The notes: a model not told the origin generated them from the letters alone. Shown: positions 43,534-53,208, counted from the stretch's first letter. The stretch is 64,000 nucleotides of DNA from Tenggerimyces flavus (GCF_016907715.1 NZ_JAFBCM010000001.1:5642001-5706000); one strand, 5' to 3'. Made by a program: numbers and translations.

Positions 43534-43962
43534 CTAAGAGTTCGCTTGGAGTTCGGTCACCAGCGCGTCGAGCCAGCTGCCCGTCCCCTGCTCGCGCCAG
43601 GTGGGGTGCTCCTGGCCGTCGAGGTACGTGCCCTGCTCGGTGAGGACGAGCTTGGTGCCGCTCTCGGCCTTCTCGAACTGCACGGTGGTCAGCGACAGCG
43701 TGGTGATCCGGTCGGCGGCGTACATCGTGCCGGAGTAGACGATGCGTTCGTCGGCGGTGATGTCGGCGTACGTCGCCTCGAACCGCAGGCCGTCCTTGGC
43801 GACCCGCTCCTGGCCGCCGACGCGGAAGTCCAGCGCGTGCTCGGCGCCGGGTCCGGCGAACCAGCGCGCCTTCGACACCGGGTCGGCCCACGCGGCGAAC
43901 ACCCTGGGCGGCGGGGCCGGGTAGGTGCGCTCCAGCGTGAACGTCGAGTGCAGCACGGTCAT
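43534..43962 (-). CDS. SRPBCC/AHSA1-like protein
   Basis: This 142-aa protein of the AHSA1 (activator of Hsp90-like) branch of SRPBCC starts FTLERTYPAPPPRVFAAWADPVSKARWFAGP and has the typical WREQGTGSWLDAL C-terminal helix. It lies 13 bp after an ArsR-type gene on the same strand, a common pair in which the regulator controls the AHSA1 protein. Ligand unknown. Confidence 0.88.
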   Translation of the reverse strand: MTVLHSTFTLERTYPAPPPRVFAAWADPVSKARWFAGPGAEHALDFRVGGQERVAKDGLRFEATYADITADERIVYSGTMYAADRITTLSLTTVQFEKAESGTKLVLTEQGTYLDGQEHPTWREQGTGSWLDALVTELQANS

Positions 43963-43975
43963 CGCGGTGCTCCTC

Positions 43976-44302
43976 CTACTGCTCCTCGGCGAGCAGGTCG
44001 CCGAGGCGGTCGAGTTGGCGCTCCCAGGTCGTGCGCTGGTCCTTGAGCCAGTCCTCGGCGGCGCGCAGGCCGTGGGGGTCGAGCTGGCAGGTCCGTACCC
44101 GGCCGACCTTCTCCGACCGGACCAGTCCCGCGGCCTGCAGGACCTGCAGGTGCTGGACGACGGCGGCGAGCGACATCGGAAGGGGTTTGGCGAGCTCGCT
44201 GACCGAGGCCGGCCCGTGCGTCAGGCGCTGGACCATCGCCCGGCGGTGCGGATCGGACAGCGCGTGGAACAGCCGGTCCCACGACGCCTGATGGTCAAGC
44301 AC
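43976..44302 (-). CDS. ArsR-family regulator
   Basis: This 108-aa winged-helix protein has the ArsR pattern ALSDPHRRAMVQRLTHGPASVSELAKPLPMSLAAVVQHLQVLQAAGLV. No metal-binding Cys motif is seen, so it likely senses something other than a metal. The GTG at 44302 gives the normal length; the long frame upstream lies inside trpD. Co-transcription with the downstream SRPBCC/AHSA1 gene is likely. Confidence 0.87.
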   Translation of the reverse strand: MLDHQASWDRLFHALSDPHRRAMVQRLTHGPASVSELAKPLPMSLAAVVQHLQVLQAAGLVRSEKVGRVRTCQLDPHGLRAAEDWLKDQRTTWERQLDRLGDLLAEEQ

Positions 44303-44310
44303 GCCCTTGA

Positions 44311-45354
44311 CTATACCGGCTGAGCTGCGGCGATCCAGTCCCCCAGACGCGTGGCGGCGGCCCCGGTGTCGATGGACTGCTCGGCGCTCTCGAACGCGTT
44401 CGCCAACCGGTCGGCGAGGGTGTCGTCGGTGTAGTCGAGCACGGCCAGCGCGGCGGCGGCGTTGAGCACGACGGCGTCGCGTACCGGTCCCTGCTCCCCC
44501 GCCAGCAGCCGCCGGCAGACGTCGGCGTTGAACGTCGCGTCGCCGCCTCTGAGCGCGTCGGCCGGGGAGGGCGCGATGCCGAGCTTCGCCGGGTCGACGG
44601 ACTCCTCCTGCACCGTTCCGTCGTGCACGACCCACACGTGCGAGGTGGTCGCGGTGGTCAGCTCGTCCAGGCCGTCGTCGCCGCGGAACACGAACGCGTC
44701 GACACCGCGGGCGGCGAACACGCCGGCGAGGATGCCAGCCATCCGGCTGTCCGCGACGCCGACCGCCTGGGCCTGCGGACGGGCCGGGTTGGCGAGCGGG
44801 CCGAGGAAGTTGAACAGGGTGGGAACGCCGAGCTCGCGCCTGGTCTGGGCGGCGTGGCGGAGCGCGGAGTGGAACCGCGGGGCGAAGCAGAACGTGATGC
44901 CCACCTCGTCGGCGAGGCTGGCGACTCGTTCGGGCGCGAGGTCGAGCGGGATGCCCAGCTCCTCCAGCAGGTCGGCGGCGCCGCACAGGGAGGAGGCCGA
45001 ACGGTTGCCGTGCTTGACCACCTTCGCGCCCGCGCCGGCGGCGACGATCGCGGCCATCGTGGAGATGTTGACCGTGTGAGCCCGGTCGCCGCCCGTACCG
45101 ACGACGTCGACCGCTTTGCCGGGGACCGTGATCGTGACGGCGTGGTCGTACATCGCCTGGACGAAGCCGTCCATCTCGGTGACGGTCTCGCCCTTGGCCC
45201 GCAGCGCGATCACGAAGCCGGCGATCTGGGCACCCGTGGCCTCGCCGCTGAGGATCTCGCCCATCGCCCACTGCGCCTGCTCGACCGCGAGGTCGGTGCG
45301 GGCGAGCAACGCGGACAGGACCTGCGGCCACGTGGACATGGGCTGATCCGCCAC
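44311..45354 (-). CDS. trpD: Anthranilate phosphoribosyltransferase
   Basis: This 347-aa enzyme of tryptophan synthesis transfers phosphoribose to anthranilate. The PRPP-binding [14 protein letters not shown] is at about residues 85-98, and [18 protein letters not shown] follows at 113-130. The length is normal. The GTG at 45354 follows AGGGAGG; an ATG five codons later is less well placed. In actinobacteria trpD commonly stands alone near ctaE/qcr, as here. Confidence 0.96.
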   Translation of the reverse strand: MADQPMSTWPQVLSALLARTDLAVEQAQWAMGEILSGEATGAQIAGFVIALRAKGETVTEMDGFVQAMYDHAVTITVPGKAVDVVGTGGDRAHTVNISTMAAIVAAGAGAKVVKHGNRSASSLCGAADLLEELGIPLDLAPERVASLADEVGITFCFAPRFHSALRHAAQTRRELGVPTLFNFLGPLANPARPQAQAVGVADSRMAGILAGVFAARGVDAFVFRGDDGLDELTTATTSHVWVVHDGTVQEESVDPAKLGIAPSPADALRGGDATFNADVCRRLLAGEQGPVRDAVVLNAAAALAVLDYTDDTLADRLANAFESAEQSIDTGAAATRLGDWIAAAQPV

Positions 45355-45446
45355 GGCTGTGCCTCCCTGGTCAGCTGAGAATCCGGCACGGCGACCCTAC
45401 CGGGCGGCTTGTCCAGGCAGAACGGGAACGGGTAGCGCCGGCCAGC

Positions 45447-47408
45447 TCAGCGCCGTACCACCGCCGTGCCGCCCGCGGGCAGTGTCACCTTCACAGCCGG
45501 ACCGTCGACGGTCCGCACCGACGTCGTCCGGCCCGTCGGATCGAACACCCACACCTTGGCGGTTCCCGAGCCGGGCAGCTCGATCGTCGCCGCGCGCTTG
45601 CTCGACGCGAAGCTGCGCAGCAGGGCCGTGCTGTGGCCTCCTCCGGTGAGGACGAGTCGTTCGACCTCCGGTTGGACGAGGACCGCGTCGACCAGGGCCG
45701 TACCGTCCAGCCCGACCGCCGACACCGGCTCGCCAGCCTCGATCACGCGAGGGAGCGTCACCATCGTCAACGCACCAGGCGCGGGCGAGTCGCCCTGACC
45801 CCCGATGCGACCATGGTCGACCTTGCCGGTGGACCACCTGCTCGTCCCGGCACCCGGCGCGAGCTCGACCACCGGCAGGAGCAGGGACCGTTCCGTCGCC
45901 ACGGCGCCGAAGTCCAGCCGGCCGCCGAGAGCGAGCCGTACGCCGGAGCCGCTCCACAGCGACTCGCCGGTCCACGCGCTCGGCGGCACGTACGCCTCCG
46001 CCGCGCCGGACCGCGCTGCCGCCTCGGCCTCGTGCAGGCGCCAGGTCGTCCGTTCGGCCACGGTCGCCGTCCGCGCCACGGCCGCCACGTCCGGCGCCCG
46101 GTCCAGCGCGAGCATCGCGAGCAGGCCGTGGATCGTCGACTCCGCGCCGGAGTTGCGGTTCACGTTGCCGGAGCCCTCGACGCCGTCGTACGTGCGGCCG
46201 GTCGACGGGTCGTACATCGGCTGGCCGGACGGGTTAGCGCCGAAGAACCAGGCGGCGCTCATCCCCGCGACGACCCGCAGCGCTGGACGGTGTCGCGCGG
46301 CGGCGAGCAGCGTCTCGACGCGCGACTGCGCTCCGTACGCGATCTGCACCTGGTCGGTCGGCGAGGGCAGCCAGCCGTTCTGCGGTCCTGCCGCGATGAG
46401 CAGGTGGGGCGTGAACGAGGCCGCGTCGGACAGCGCGGCGTCACGCAGCCGCGTCCCGCCGACCGCCTCGTACGCGCCGACCAGTCCGGCCGGCGCCAGC
46501 CCGCCCCAGGCGTGCCACACCGATCGCGACAGCGCCCACGGCAGCACCGCGCCGAACGGCCATTGCCGAGCGTCGCCGGCCCGCATCCCGGCCACGCCGG
46601 CGGCGAGCTTGCGGAGCACAGTCCGCGCGCGATCGTCGTTCCTGGCTTGGAGATACGCCGAAAGGCCGAGCAACGCTTCGCCGGTCGCGTCCGCACCATC
46701 GGCGATCAACCACGCGGGCACGCGGGTCCCGTCGATGTCGAGGTACCGGCCGTAGTCGACGAGCACCTGCCGCTCGACCGCACCGAGCGCGAGCCGCAGC
46801 CGGTCGCGGAGGAAGCCCGCGAACGCCGGATCGGACCGTTCGAACGCCGCGTACCCTTCGCCGAACGCCCAGATCGTGCGGGCCAGCCAGTACGAGTCCG
46901 CGCTGTCCGACGGGTCGGGCAGCTCGACCGGCTCGGCGCTCGGGTTGAGCGTGCCGTCCGGCTGCATCCACAGCACGACGTTGCCGGCGTTGGGTCCGCT
47001 CGAGGTCTGCAGGTAGCCGAGCCCGCGCAGCAGCTGGTACGCCGCCTCCCGGCTGCTCTTCGAGCCGGTCGCCCGCCAGTGCCGCAGGTAGACGACGGCC
47101 GCGCGGCTCACGTCGTCGGCGTTGAACGCGCCCTGACCGTAGGTGTCGGTCGCCGCGTCGTACGTACCGCCACCGATCCGCTTGTAGGTTCCGTCAGCCT
47201 GGCGGTCGGCGTAGGTCCAGAGCATGCCGAGCTCGGGCTGCTGGGCGAGGCGGAACGTCGTGTGACCGACCTGCGCCGGCGGCGCGACGGAGTCGCGCAA
47301 CCAGTTCAAGTGTGAGAGACTCGTCAACGGGGCTTGGGCTTGCGCGGGTGTCGCGATCAGCCCGACAGCGAGGAGTGCCAGGCAGAGAAGGCGGACGATG
47401 GTCCTCAT
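45447..47408 (-). CDS. Secreted (alpha/alpha)-barrel-like protein of the oligosaccharide operon
   Basis: This 653-aa protein has a signal peptide (LCLALLAVGLIATPAQAQA), then repeated helical segments (AAYQLLRGLGYLQTSSGP, YWLARTIWAFGEGYAAF, GEALLGLSAYL) typical of a six-hairpin glycosidase, and a C-terminal beta-rich part. No named family is recognised and no catalytic pair can be assigned. Its ATG overlaps the GH130 stop (ATGA), so it is the last gene of the LacI operon. A role in trimming the same glycans outside the cell is inferred. Confidence 0.7.
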   Translation of the reverse strand: MRTIVRLLCLALLAVGLIATPAQAQAPLTSLSHLNWLRDSVAPPAQVGHTTFRLAQQPELGMLWTYADRQADGTYKRIGGGTYDAATDTYGQGAFNADDVSRAAVVYLRHWRATGSKSSREAAYQLLRGLGYLQTSSGPNAGNVVLWMQPDGTLNPSAEPVELPDPSDSADSYWLARTIWAFGEGYAAFERSDPAFAGFLRDRLRLALGAVERQVLVDYGRYLDIDGTRVPAWLIADGADATGEALLGLSAYLQARNDDRARTVLRKLAAGVAGMRAGDARQWPFGAVLPWALSRSVWHAWGGLAPAGLVGAYEAVGGTRLRDAALSDAASFTPHLLIAAGPQNGWLPSPTDQVQIAYGAQSRVETLLAAARHRPALRVVAGMSAAWFFGANPSGQPMYDPSTGRTYDGVEGSGNVNRNSGAESTIHGLLAMLALDRAPDVAAVARTATVAERTTWRLHEAEAAARSGAAEAYVPPSAWTGESLWSGSGVRLALGGRLDFGAVATERSLLLPVVELAPGAGTSRWSTGKVDHGRIGGQGDSPAPGALTMVTLPRVIEAGEPVSAVGLDGTALVDAVLVQPEVERLVLTGGGHSTALLRSFASSKRAATIELPGSGTAKVWVFDPTGRTTSVRTVDGPAVKVTLPAGGTAVVRR

Positions 47409-48475
47409 ACTCGCTCCAGTCTGGCGACGCCGATGCGCGCGTCCGCCATGCCGTAGAACACGTATCGAACCCCGTTGACTTCTTCGATCGCGGTCGGGAA
47501 GACCACGTTCGACACCGTGCCGACGCGCTCGTCGTCGGTCTCCGGGACGAGCAGCGGTTCGGCCGTCCGCGCGAGCACGCGCGAGACGTCGGCCGCGTCG
47601 AGGATCATCGCGCCCGCGCCGTACCGGACCTTCGCGGCGGACGGGTCCCAGCCTTCGCCGGCGTCGCCGCTGACCCCGTGGTGGATCAGCAGCCAGCCCT
47701 CGTCGACTCGGATCGGCGGCGGTCCGGCACCGATCTTCAGCGCCTCGTACTCGTAGACGGACAGCGCGACCAGCCGGTGTCCGCTCAGCTGGACGAGCCT
47801 GTCAAGGCGGCCTTGCACCTCGGCGACCGGGACGTACGACACCCAGATGCCGGGCCGCTCGTCCTCGACGCCCGCCGGCAGGTGCACGCCCTCCCCCGGC
47901 CGGAACCAGCCGAGATCCCACATCGGCCGGTGCAGCATCGCGAACGCCGGCTCGCCGTCCGGGCCGGGGACCGGCTCGGGGAAGAATACCGCGTCCTTGT
48001 TGGGGAAAAGGTTGAGGTCGGTGTCGAGCGCCGGGTCGTACCCGAAGTGCACCGGACCGAGCCGCCGCCAGTGCGCCAGGTCTTCCGACACCGCGAGCGC
48101 GAGCTTCGGACCGAGCGGGCCGAACGCGACGTACGTCATCACATGCAGGCCGAGCGCAGGGACCCAGGTCGTCCGCGGATCCTCCACGCCAGCGTTGTTG
48201 AGGCCGCGTTCCCAGCCCTCGTCGGGTGCGAGCACGACTCCGCGCCGCTCGACACCGACCGGCACCCCGTCGGCGAGGACGACCTCGGCGAGCCCGACCC
48301 GCGACACGTTGCCCGTGGCGACGAGCCGAGGCAGCAGGTGCAGGCGGCCGTCGGGAGTCCGGCCGCTCGCCGGGTTGAGCACACCCTCCGCCTCGAACTC
48401 CTCGCCAGGATCGGGCGTCATCACGACGCCGAGCCTGGTGAGCGTGTACGGGACGGTGCCGGTCGTGGTCGTCAA
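47405..48475 (-). CDS. GH130-family glycosidase/phosphorylase
   Basis: This 356-aa five-bladed beta-propeller of the GH130 family has GVEDPRTTWVP, FPNKDAVFFPEP, HHGVSG and GTVSNVVFPTA, positions that match the phosphate/sugar site of beta-mannoside phosphorylases and hydrolases. It probably acts on mannosides inside the cell after uptake by the adjacent ABC transporter. GH130 includes both phosphorylases and hydrolases, and the two cannot be separated here. Confidence 0.87.
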   Translation of the reverse strand: MTTTTGTVPYTLTRLGVVMTPDPGEEFEAEGVLNPASGRTPDGRLHLLPRLVATGNVSRVGLAEVVLADGVPVGVERRGVVLAPDEGWERGLNNAGVEDPRTTWVPALGLHVMTYVAFGPLGPKLALAVSEDLAHWRRLGPVHFGYDPALDTDLNLFPNKDAVFFPEPVPGPDGEPAFAMLHRPMWDLGWFRPGEGVHLPAGVEDERPGIWVSYVPVAEVQGRLDRLVQLSGHRLVALSVYEYEALKIGAGPPPIRVDEGWLLIHHGVSGDAGEGWDPSAAKVRYGAGAMILDAADVSRVLARTAEPLLVPETDDERVGTVSNVVFPTAIEEVNGVRYVFYGMADARIGVARLERV

Positions 48476-48478
48476 GAG

Positions 48479-49321
48479 TCAGCCCTTCACACTGCTGCCG
48501 AGATTGGTGGACACGAAATGCCGCTGGAGCGCGACGAAGAGCGCGACGGCCGGAGCGGCCAGCACGCAGGAGCCCGCGAGGATCGCGCCGAACGGGTTGG
48601 CCGCGCGGGACGAGACGTTCGAGATGTAGTTGGCCAACGAGACCGCGAGCGGCTGCATGTCGGCTTCCTTGGTGATGAGGAACGGCCAGAGGAACTCGTT
48701 CCACGGACCGATGAACGTGAGCAGCACCGCCGTGAGCAAGGCCGGCTTGACGAGCGGCACGGCGATCCGGAGCAGGATCTGCACCTCGTTCGCACCGTCG
48801 ATGTGGGCCGCCTCGAACAGCTCACGAGGCAGCTGCAGGAAGTACTGCCGGAACACGAAGACCGCGGTGGAGTTGATCGCGAACGGGAGGATCATGCCGA
48901 GGTAGGAGTCGGCCAGCCCGTAGTCGCGGACGATCAGCACGTAGAGCGGGACGGTCAGGAGCTGGAACGGCACGATCTGGATCAGCAGCATCGTGTTGAA
49001 GACCGCACCGCGACCGCGGAACTCCAAGCGGGCAAGGGCGTATCCCGCCAACAGGCCCAGCGTGATCGTGCCCAGGATGACCCCGCCGGTGAAGATGCCC
49101 GAGTTGATCAGCGACGAGACCAGGTCGATCGCGCCGTGGATCTCGCGGTAGTTGCCGAACGTGATGTTGCCGGGATCGGGGAACGCGCCGGCCGGAGACG
49201 ACTCCGGCTCGGCCTGCAGGCTGCCGACGATCATGTAGTAGAAGGGGAACAGGAACAGGACGGCACCGAGCAGCAGGGCGACGAACTGCAGCACGCGGAT
49301 GGGCTTGGACGCCGTTCTCAT
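48479..49321 (-). CDS. Carbohydrate ABC transporter permease, MalG-type
   Basis: This 280-aa permease has six membrane helices and the EAA loop FEAAHIDGANEVQILLRIAVPLVKP, ending in the usual TNLGSSVKG. It is 3 bp from the GH130 gene. Together with the MalF-type permease it forms the channel for an oligosaccharide; the energising ATPase is not encoded here, as is usual for MsiK-dependent actinobacterial importers. Confidence 0.92.
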   Translation of the reverse strand: MRTASKPIRVLQFVALLLGAVLFLFPFYYMIVGSLQAEPESSPAGAFPDPGNITFGNYREIHGAIDLVSSLINSGIFTGGVILGTITLGLLAGYALARLEFRGRGAVFNTMLLIQIVPFQLLTVPLYVLIVRDYGLADSYLGMILPFAINSTAVFVFRQYFLQLPRELFEAAHIDGANEVQILLRIAVPLVKPALLTAVLLTFIGPWNEFLWPFLITKEADMQPLAVSLANYISNVSSRAANPFGAILAGSCVLAAPAVALFVALQRHFVSTNLGSSVKG

Positions 49322-49324
49322 CGC

Positions 49325-50200
49325 TCAGTCCCTCTCCAGAAGGCGGCGCTGGATCAAAGCGACGAGCAGCGCACCGACGACCAGGATCACGCCGATCGCG
49401 GAGGCGACGTCGGGGTTGCCCTGCTCGATGCCGCGTTGGTACATGAGCAGCACCGGCGAGGTGGACGCACCGTCCGGCCCACCGCCGCCGGTGAGCAGGT
49501 ACGGCTCGGTGAACAGGTTGGCGCCGGTGACCGTGGCGAGCAGCACGACGAGCGTGGTGGCCGGACGGACGCCGGGCATGGTGACGGCCCAGAACGTGCC
49601 GAACCTTCCGGCGCCGTCCACCGCGGCGGACTCGTACAGCTCCTTCGGCACGTTCTGCAGCGCGGCGAGATAGAGCAGGATGAAGAAGCCGAGCTGCTTC
49701 CAGGTCACGTAGATCGCGACGGTCGGCATTGCCAACGTCTCGTTGACGAGCCAGGACGGATCGGGGGCGAGCGGCCCGAGGATCGCGTTGACGAGACCGT
49801 TCGAGTTGAACAGGAACAGCCAGACGCCGACGACCGCGACGCTCGCGGTGATGTACGGGACGTAGTAGCTGACGCGGAAGAACGTCCTCGCCCGCACGGC
49901 CTTGTTGAGCGCTGTCGCGAGGACCAGCGACAACGCGACCGTCAATGGCACGTTGATGACGAGGAAGACGGCGATGTTGACGAACGACTGGCGCACCGCC
50001 GCGTCGGAGAGCACCGCCGCGTAGTTGGCGAAGCCGACGAACGGCCGGTCGACGATCGCTCCCGGCGCGGCGAAGAAGTAGTCGTGGAACGACATGTAGA
50101 CCGCGAAGCCCAACGGGAAGGCGAAGACGGCCGCGAGGAAGATCACGTACGGCGCGACGAACAGCGCGCCGACCGGCTGTTTGCCCAGGAGCCTCGTCAT
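49325..50200 (-). CDS. Carbohydrate ABC transporter permease, MalF-type
   Basis: This 291-aa permease has about six membrane helices and the EAA loop YESAAVDGAGRFGTFWAVTMPGVRP. It starts MTRLLGKQPVGALFVAPYVIFL. It lies 3 bp before the MalG-type gene and 7 bp after the binding-protein gene, in one operon. Confidence 0.92.
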   Translation of the reverse strand: MTRLLGKQPVGALFVAPYVIFLAAVFAFPLGFAVYMSFHDYFFAAPGAIVDRPFVGFANYAAVLSDAAVRQSFVNIAVFLVINVPLTVALSLVLATALNKAVRARTFFRVSYYVPYITASVAVVGVWLFLFNSNGLVNAILGPLAPDPSWLVNETLAMPTVAIYVTWKQLGFFILLYLAALQNVPKELYESAAVDGAGRFGTFWAVTMPGVRPATTLVVLLATVTGANLFTEPYLLTGGGGPDGASTSPVLLMYQRGIEQGNPDVASAIGVILVVGALLVALIQRRLLERD

Positions 50201-50207
50201 GGACGGC

Positions 50208-51485
50208 TCACTGCTTGGCGAGGCCGTCGATCTTGGTCGCGGCCTCGTCGAGGGCTGCCGCCGGCTCCTGCTGGCCGAAGATCACCGACTTGGAGTATGC
50301 GTCCCGGAACGCCTGCCAGATCTCGATGGAGTTCGCGACGTTCGGGACCTCGACCGTGCGGTCGGCCTGGGCGGCGAACGTCTCGTACGGCTTGTTCTTG
50401 GCGAAGTAGTCGGGGTAGGCAGCCGGCAGTCCCTGCCGCATCGGCATCTGCCCGGTCGTCTCGAGCAGCTTGCCGTCCTGCTCCTTGCTCGTCGCGGCCT
50501 TCAGCACGTCCCACGCGGTGGCGCGGTTGGCGCAGGCCGAGAACATCGCGATGTTCTTGGCGTCGGAGAACGTGAAGATCTCCTCGGCGGGCTTGGCTGT
50601 CTTGGTCGGAACGGGCACGACGCCCCAGTCGACCTTGTCGCCGTAGGAGGCGATCGCCCACGGTCCGGCGATCGTCATCGCGGCCTTGCCGTCGGCGAAC
50701 GCGTCGCCGTTGTACTTCTCCTGCGAGGCGAGCTTCTCCTTGTACAGGCTGCTCCAGAAGTCCGCGACCGCCTTGCCCGCGTCGTCGGTGAACTGCGCCT
50801 TGCCGTCCTCGACAAGCAGCTTGCCGCCGGTCTCGGCGGCGAACAGCGGGTAGAAGTCGAACCAGGGTTGATAGAACTCGTTGCTGGGAGCCGGCCAGAT
50901 CGCGAACGGCGCGGCCTTGCTGCTGACGATCTTCCGTGCTGTCGCGAGGAAGTCCTCGTACGTACCGAGGTTCGCCTCGTCGGCGCCGGCCTTCTTCAGG
51001 AGAGCCTTGTTGTAGAAGATCATGACCGGGTTGGACTTCCAGGTCAGCTGGTAGAGCTTGCCGTCGGGCGACTCGTACTGCTTCGCCTTCTCACCGGTGC
51101 GTTCCTCGACGTACTGCCGCGCACCCTCGAAGTCGTCGAGGGCGACCAGGCCGCCCTGCTTCTGGAACTGCGGAACCGCCGCCGGTGCGGTGTTGAAGAT
51201 CAGGCAGGGAGCGTTGCCCGCGGTGATCGCGGCGCCGATGACCTCTTCGGAGCTCTTGCCGGCGGGGATCTCCTGGGCGGTGACCTTCTCGTTGGGGTGG
51301 TCGGCGTTCCAGGACTCGACGAACTGCTTGCCCCACGCGACCTCCTCCTTGTTGTTGGAGAACCAGACCTTGATCGGGCCTCGAGCCTGGTTCGCCTCGC
51401 TCGTCGCTTCGCCCCCGTTGTTGCCACAGGCGACGGTGCTGGCCAGTGCGGCGATGGCCACCGCCGCGGCGAGGATGCGCCTCAT
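50208..51485 (-). CDS. Carbohydrate-binding lipoprotein (extracellular solute-binding, family 1)
   Basis: This 425-aa lipoprotein has a short signal with STVACGNNG (lipidated Cys) and a MalE/ABC-type sugar-binding fold: KVWFSNNKEEVAWGKQFVESW, GDAFADGKAAMTIAGPWAI and a C-terminal VIFGQQEPAAALDEAATKI. It captures the oligosaccharide for the two permeases. Its ATG overlaps the stop of lacI (ATGA). The ligand is presumably a mannoside given GH130. Confidence 0.92.
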   Translation of the reverse strand: MRRILAAAVAIAALASTVACGNNGGEATSEANQARGPIKVWFSNNKEEVAWGKQFVESWNADHPNEKVTAQEIPAGKSSEEVIGAAITAGNAPCLIFNTAPAAVPQFQKQGGLVALDDFEGARQYVEERTGEKAKQYESPDGKLYQLTWKSNPVMIFYNKALLKKAGADEANLGTYEDFLATARKIVSSKAAPFAIWPAPSNEFYQPWFDFYPLFAAETGGKLLVEDGKAQFTDDAGKAVADFWSSLYKEKLASQEKYNGDAFADGKAAMTIAGPWAIASYGDKVDWGVVPVPTKTAKPAEEIFTFSDAKNIAMFSACANRATAWDVLKAATSKEQDGKLLETTGQMPMRQGLPAAYPDYFAKNKPYETFAAQADRTVEVPNVANSIEIWQAFRDAYSKSVIFGQQEPAAALDEAATKIDGLAKQ

Positions 51486-52534
51486 GTTCGTTGCCCCTTC
51501 CGGGTGCTTGGCGTGCTGGTCGACCCTCGGACGACCAGCTCGGGCGGCTCGAGCTCGACGTCGGCGACGACGTTCCCCTCGACGAGGGAGACGAGCATGT
51601 GGGCGGCGACCTGACCCCAGGCGAACACGTTCGTCCGCACGGTGGTGAGGCCCGGGTGGATGTGGGCGGCGAGCTCGGTGTCGTCGTACCCGGTCACCGA
51701 GAGCTCGCCGGGCACGTCGATGCCGAGCTGTTGGGCGACGTTCATGCCGGCGATGGCCATGAGGTCGTTGGCGTAGACGATCGCTGTGGGTCTTTCTGTT
51801 GTGTTGAGGAGGCGCTGGGTGGCTTCGCGTCCGCCGGCTGCGGTGAAGTCGGCTGCCTCGACGCGGCCTGGTGGGAGTCCGTGCCTTTCGAGAGCCTTTT
51901 GGAACGCCTCGCGCCGGCCGTGGCCGTGGACGTACTCCTCCGGTCCGGCGACGTGGGCGAGGTTCGTGTGGCCTTGCGCGACGAGGTGGTCGACGGCCTG
52001 GGCGATGCCGGGCTCGTGGTCGAGCCTCGCCGCGGGGTGCGGCGACTCCTCGTCGGGCACGTTCAGCGTGACGGCCGGGATGGCGAGGTCGTCGAGCAGC
52101 TTCAGCCGCGGGTCTCTGCGGCGGAGGTCGGTGAGGAACACGCCGTCGACGCGGCGGTCGCGCGCGAGGCGGCGGTAGCCCTCGGCTTCTTCCTCGGCGT
52201 CGCGGACGACCTGCAGGACGAGGGAGTGGGACCGTTCCGCCATGACTGTCTCGACGCCGGCGATGAAGGCGGGGAAGAACGGGTCGGACCCGAGGAGCAC
52301 CGGGTCGCGGGCGATGACGAGGCCCAGCGCGAAGGCCCGCTTGACCGAGAGTCCGCGAGCTGCCTGGCTGGGCGTCCAGCCGAGCTCCTCGGCGACCTCG
52401 AGGATGCGCTGGCGGGTGGCCGGAGCGACGCCGGGGCGACCGTTGAGGGCGAACGAGACGGCACCTTTGGACACTCCCGCGTGCTTTGCCACGTCGGCGA
52501 TCGTCAGCCTTCGGCCGCGCTCGCGTTCAGGCAT
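51482..52534 (-). CDS. LacI-family repressor
   Basis: This 350-aa regulator has an N-terminal HTH (LTIADVAKHAGVSKGAVSFALNG, residues 10-32) with hinge helix SQAARGLSV, and a periplasmic-binding-like sensor domain (FAWGQVAAHMLVSLVEG at the end). It is the first gene of the operon and two perfect LacI operators lie 25 bp upstream, so it is autoregulatory and controls the whole uptake-hydrolysis operon. Confidence 0.93.
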   Translation of the reverse strand: MPERERGRRLTIADVAKHAGVSKGAVSFALNGRPGVAPATRQRILEVAEELGWTPSQAARGLSVKRAFALGLVIARDPVLLGSDPFFPAFIAGVETVMAERSHSLVLQVVRDAEEEAEGYRRLARDRRVDGVFLTDLRRRDPRLKLLDDLAIPAVTLNVPDEESPHPAARLDHEPGIAQAVDHLVAQGHTNLAHVAGPEEYVHGHGRREAFQKALERHGLPPGRVEAADFTAAGGREATQRLLNTTERPTAIVYANDLMAIAGMNVAQQLGIDVPGELSVTGYDDTELAAHIHPGLTTVRTNVFAWGQVAAHMLVSLVEGNVVADVELEPPELVVRGSTSTPSTRKGQRT

Positions 52535-52558
52535 GCCCGTGACTCCTGGGTCCAGTGG

Positions 52559-52603
52559 TAAACCGGTTTAGACACTAAACCGGTTTATACCCCCGGGCGT
52601 CAA
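52559..52603 (-). promoter_or_regulatory. Twin LacI operators and promoter of the oligosaccharide operon
   Basis: Two identical 12-bp palindromes TAAACCGGTTTA occupy 52559-52570 and 52576-52587, separated by 5 bp (17 bp centre to centre, so offset on the helix face). On the minus strand a TTGACG -35-like hexamer (52598-52603) precedes them, so the operators overlie the core promoter. A GGAG ribosome site lies 8 bp before the lacI start. Confidence 0.85.
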
Positions 52604-52630
52604 GGACTTCTTTTGGTGCGGGCTTTACCT

Positions 52631-53062
52631 TCAGGAGGCGGGCTGCGCCGCGCGGCGACTGCGCGCGAGGCCGACGAACGCCTTCACCAGCGCGATCGGG
52701 TCGATCGGATGCGGCACGACCGCCTCGGCCCGGGACCAGGTGGCGAGCCAAGCATCCTGGACGCGGCCGGTCAGCACGAGGATCGGCGGGCACTGGTAGA
52801 TCTCGTCCTTGAGCTGCCTCGCGAGCCCCATGCCACCAGCAGGAACGGCCTCGCCGTCGAGGATGGCGACGTCGATGCCACCGTCGTCGAGCTGCTGGAT
52901 GACAGCGTGGTGGGTGGCGCACTCGACGAACTCGACGTTCGGCAGGTCCCGTTCGGGCCGCTTGCCGATCCCGAACTTCACCTTGTCCCGCGTAGTGCGG
53001 TCGTCGGAGTAGACGAGGACGCGCAACGAGCGTTCGTTCGACGCGGCGGAATCAGCACTCAC
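52631..53062 (-). CDS. Receiver-like protein (stand-alone response-regulator domain)
   Basis: This 143-aa protein has the receiver fold: RVLVYSDDRTTRDKV, VDVAILDGEAV with a central Asp at the phosphorylation position, PPILVLTGR and a final KAFVGLARS helix. It has no output domain, so it may act as a partner protein. The GTG at 53062 follows GGAG by eight bases; a GTG three codons earlier is possible. A similar gene lies near ctaE in other actinobacteria. Confidence 0.75.
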   Translation of the reverse strand: MSADSAASNERSLRVLVYSDDRTTRDKVKFGIGKRPERDLPNVEFVECATHHAVIQQLDDGGIDVAILDGEAVPAGGMGLARQLKDEIYQCPPILVLTGRVQDAWLATWSRAEAVVPHPIDPIALVKAFVGLARSRRAAQPAS

Positions 53063-53169
53063 GGGTCGCACTCCGGCTGAGCTAGGGGGCCTCTGCAGAC
53101 GATCGTATCGATGCGGTGGGGTTGCCGACCGGGGACCCGCTCGCCTTCGCCAGGGCCGGGCGGGATAGC

Positions 53170-53208
53170 GCGAAGACTTTTGGTCGCTATAGCGCGCATA
53201 GTCTTCGC
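53170..53208. repeat. Repeat family D, degraded copy
   Basis: CGAAGACTTTTGGTCGCTA and TAGCGCGCATAGTCTTCG are imperfect inverted arms (several mismatches) around the same CTATAG centre as the palindrome at 31139. Confidence 0.75.

Noticed and set aside
47312..50575. A 1087-codon open frame on the plus strand
   Set aside because: Antisense to the GH130 and permease genes; its translation is low-complexity Arg/Asp/Val with no fold-like pattern.
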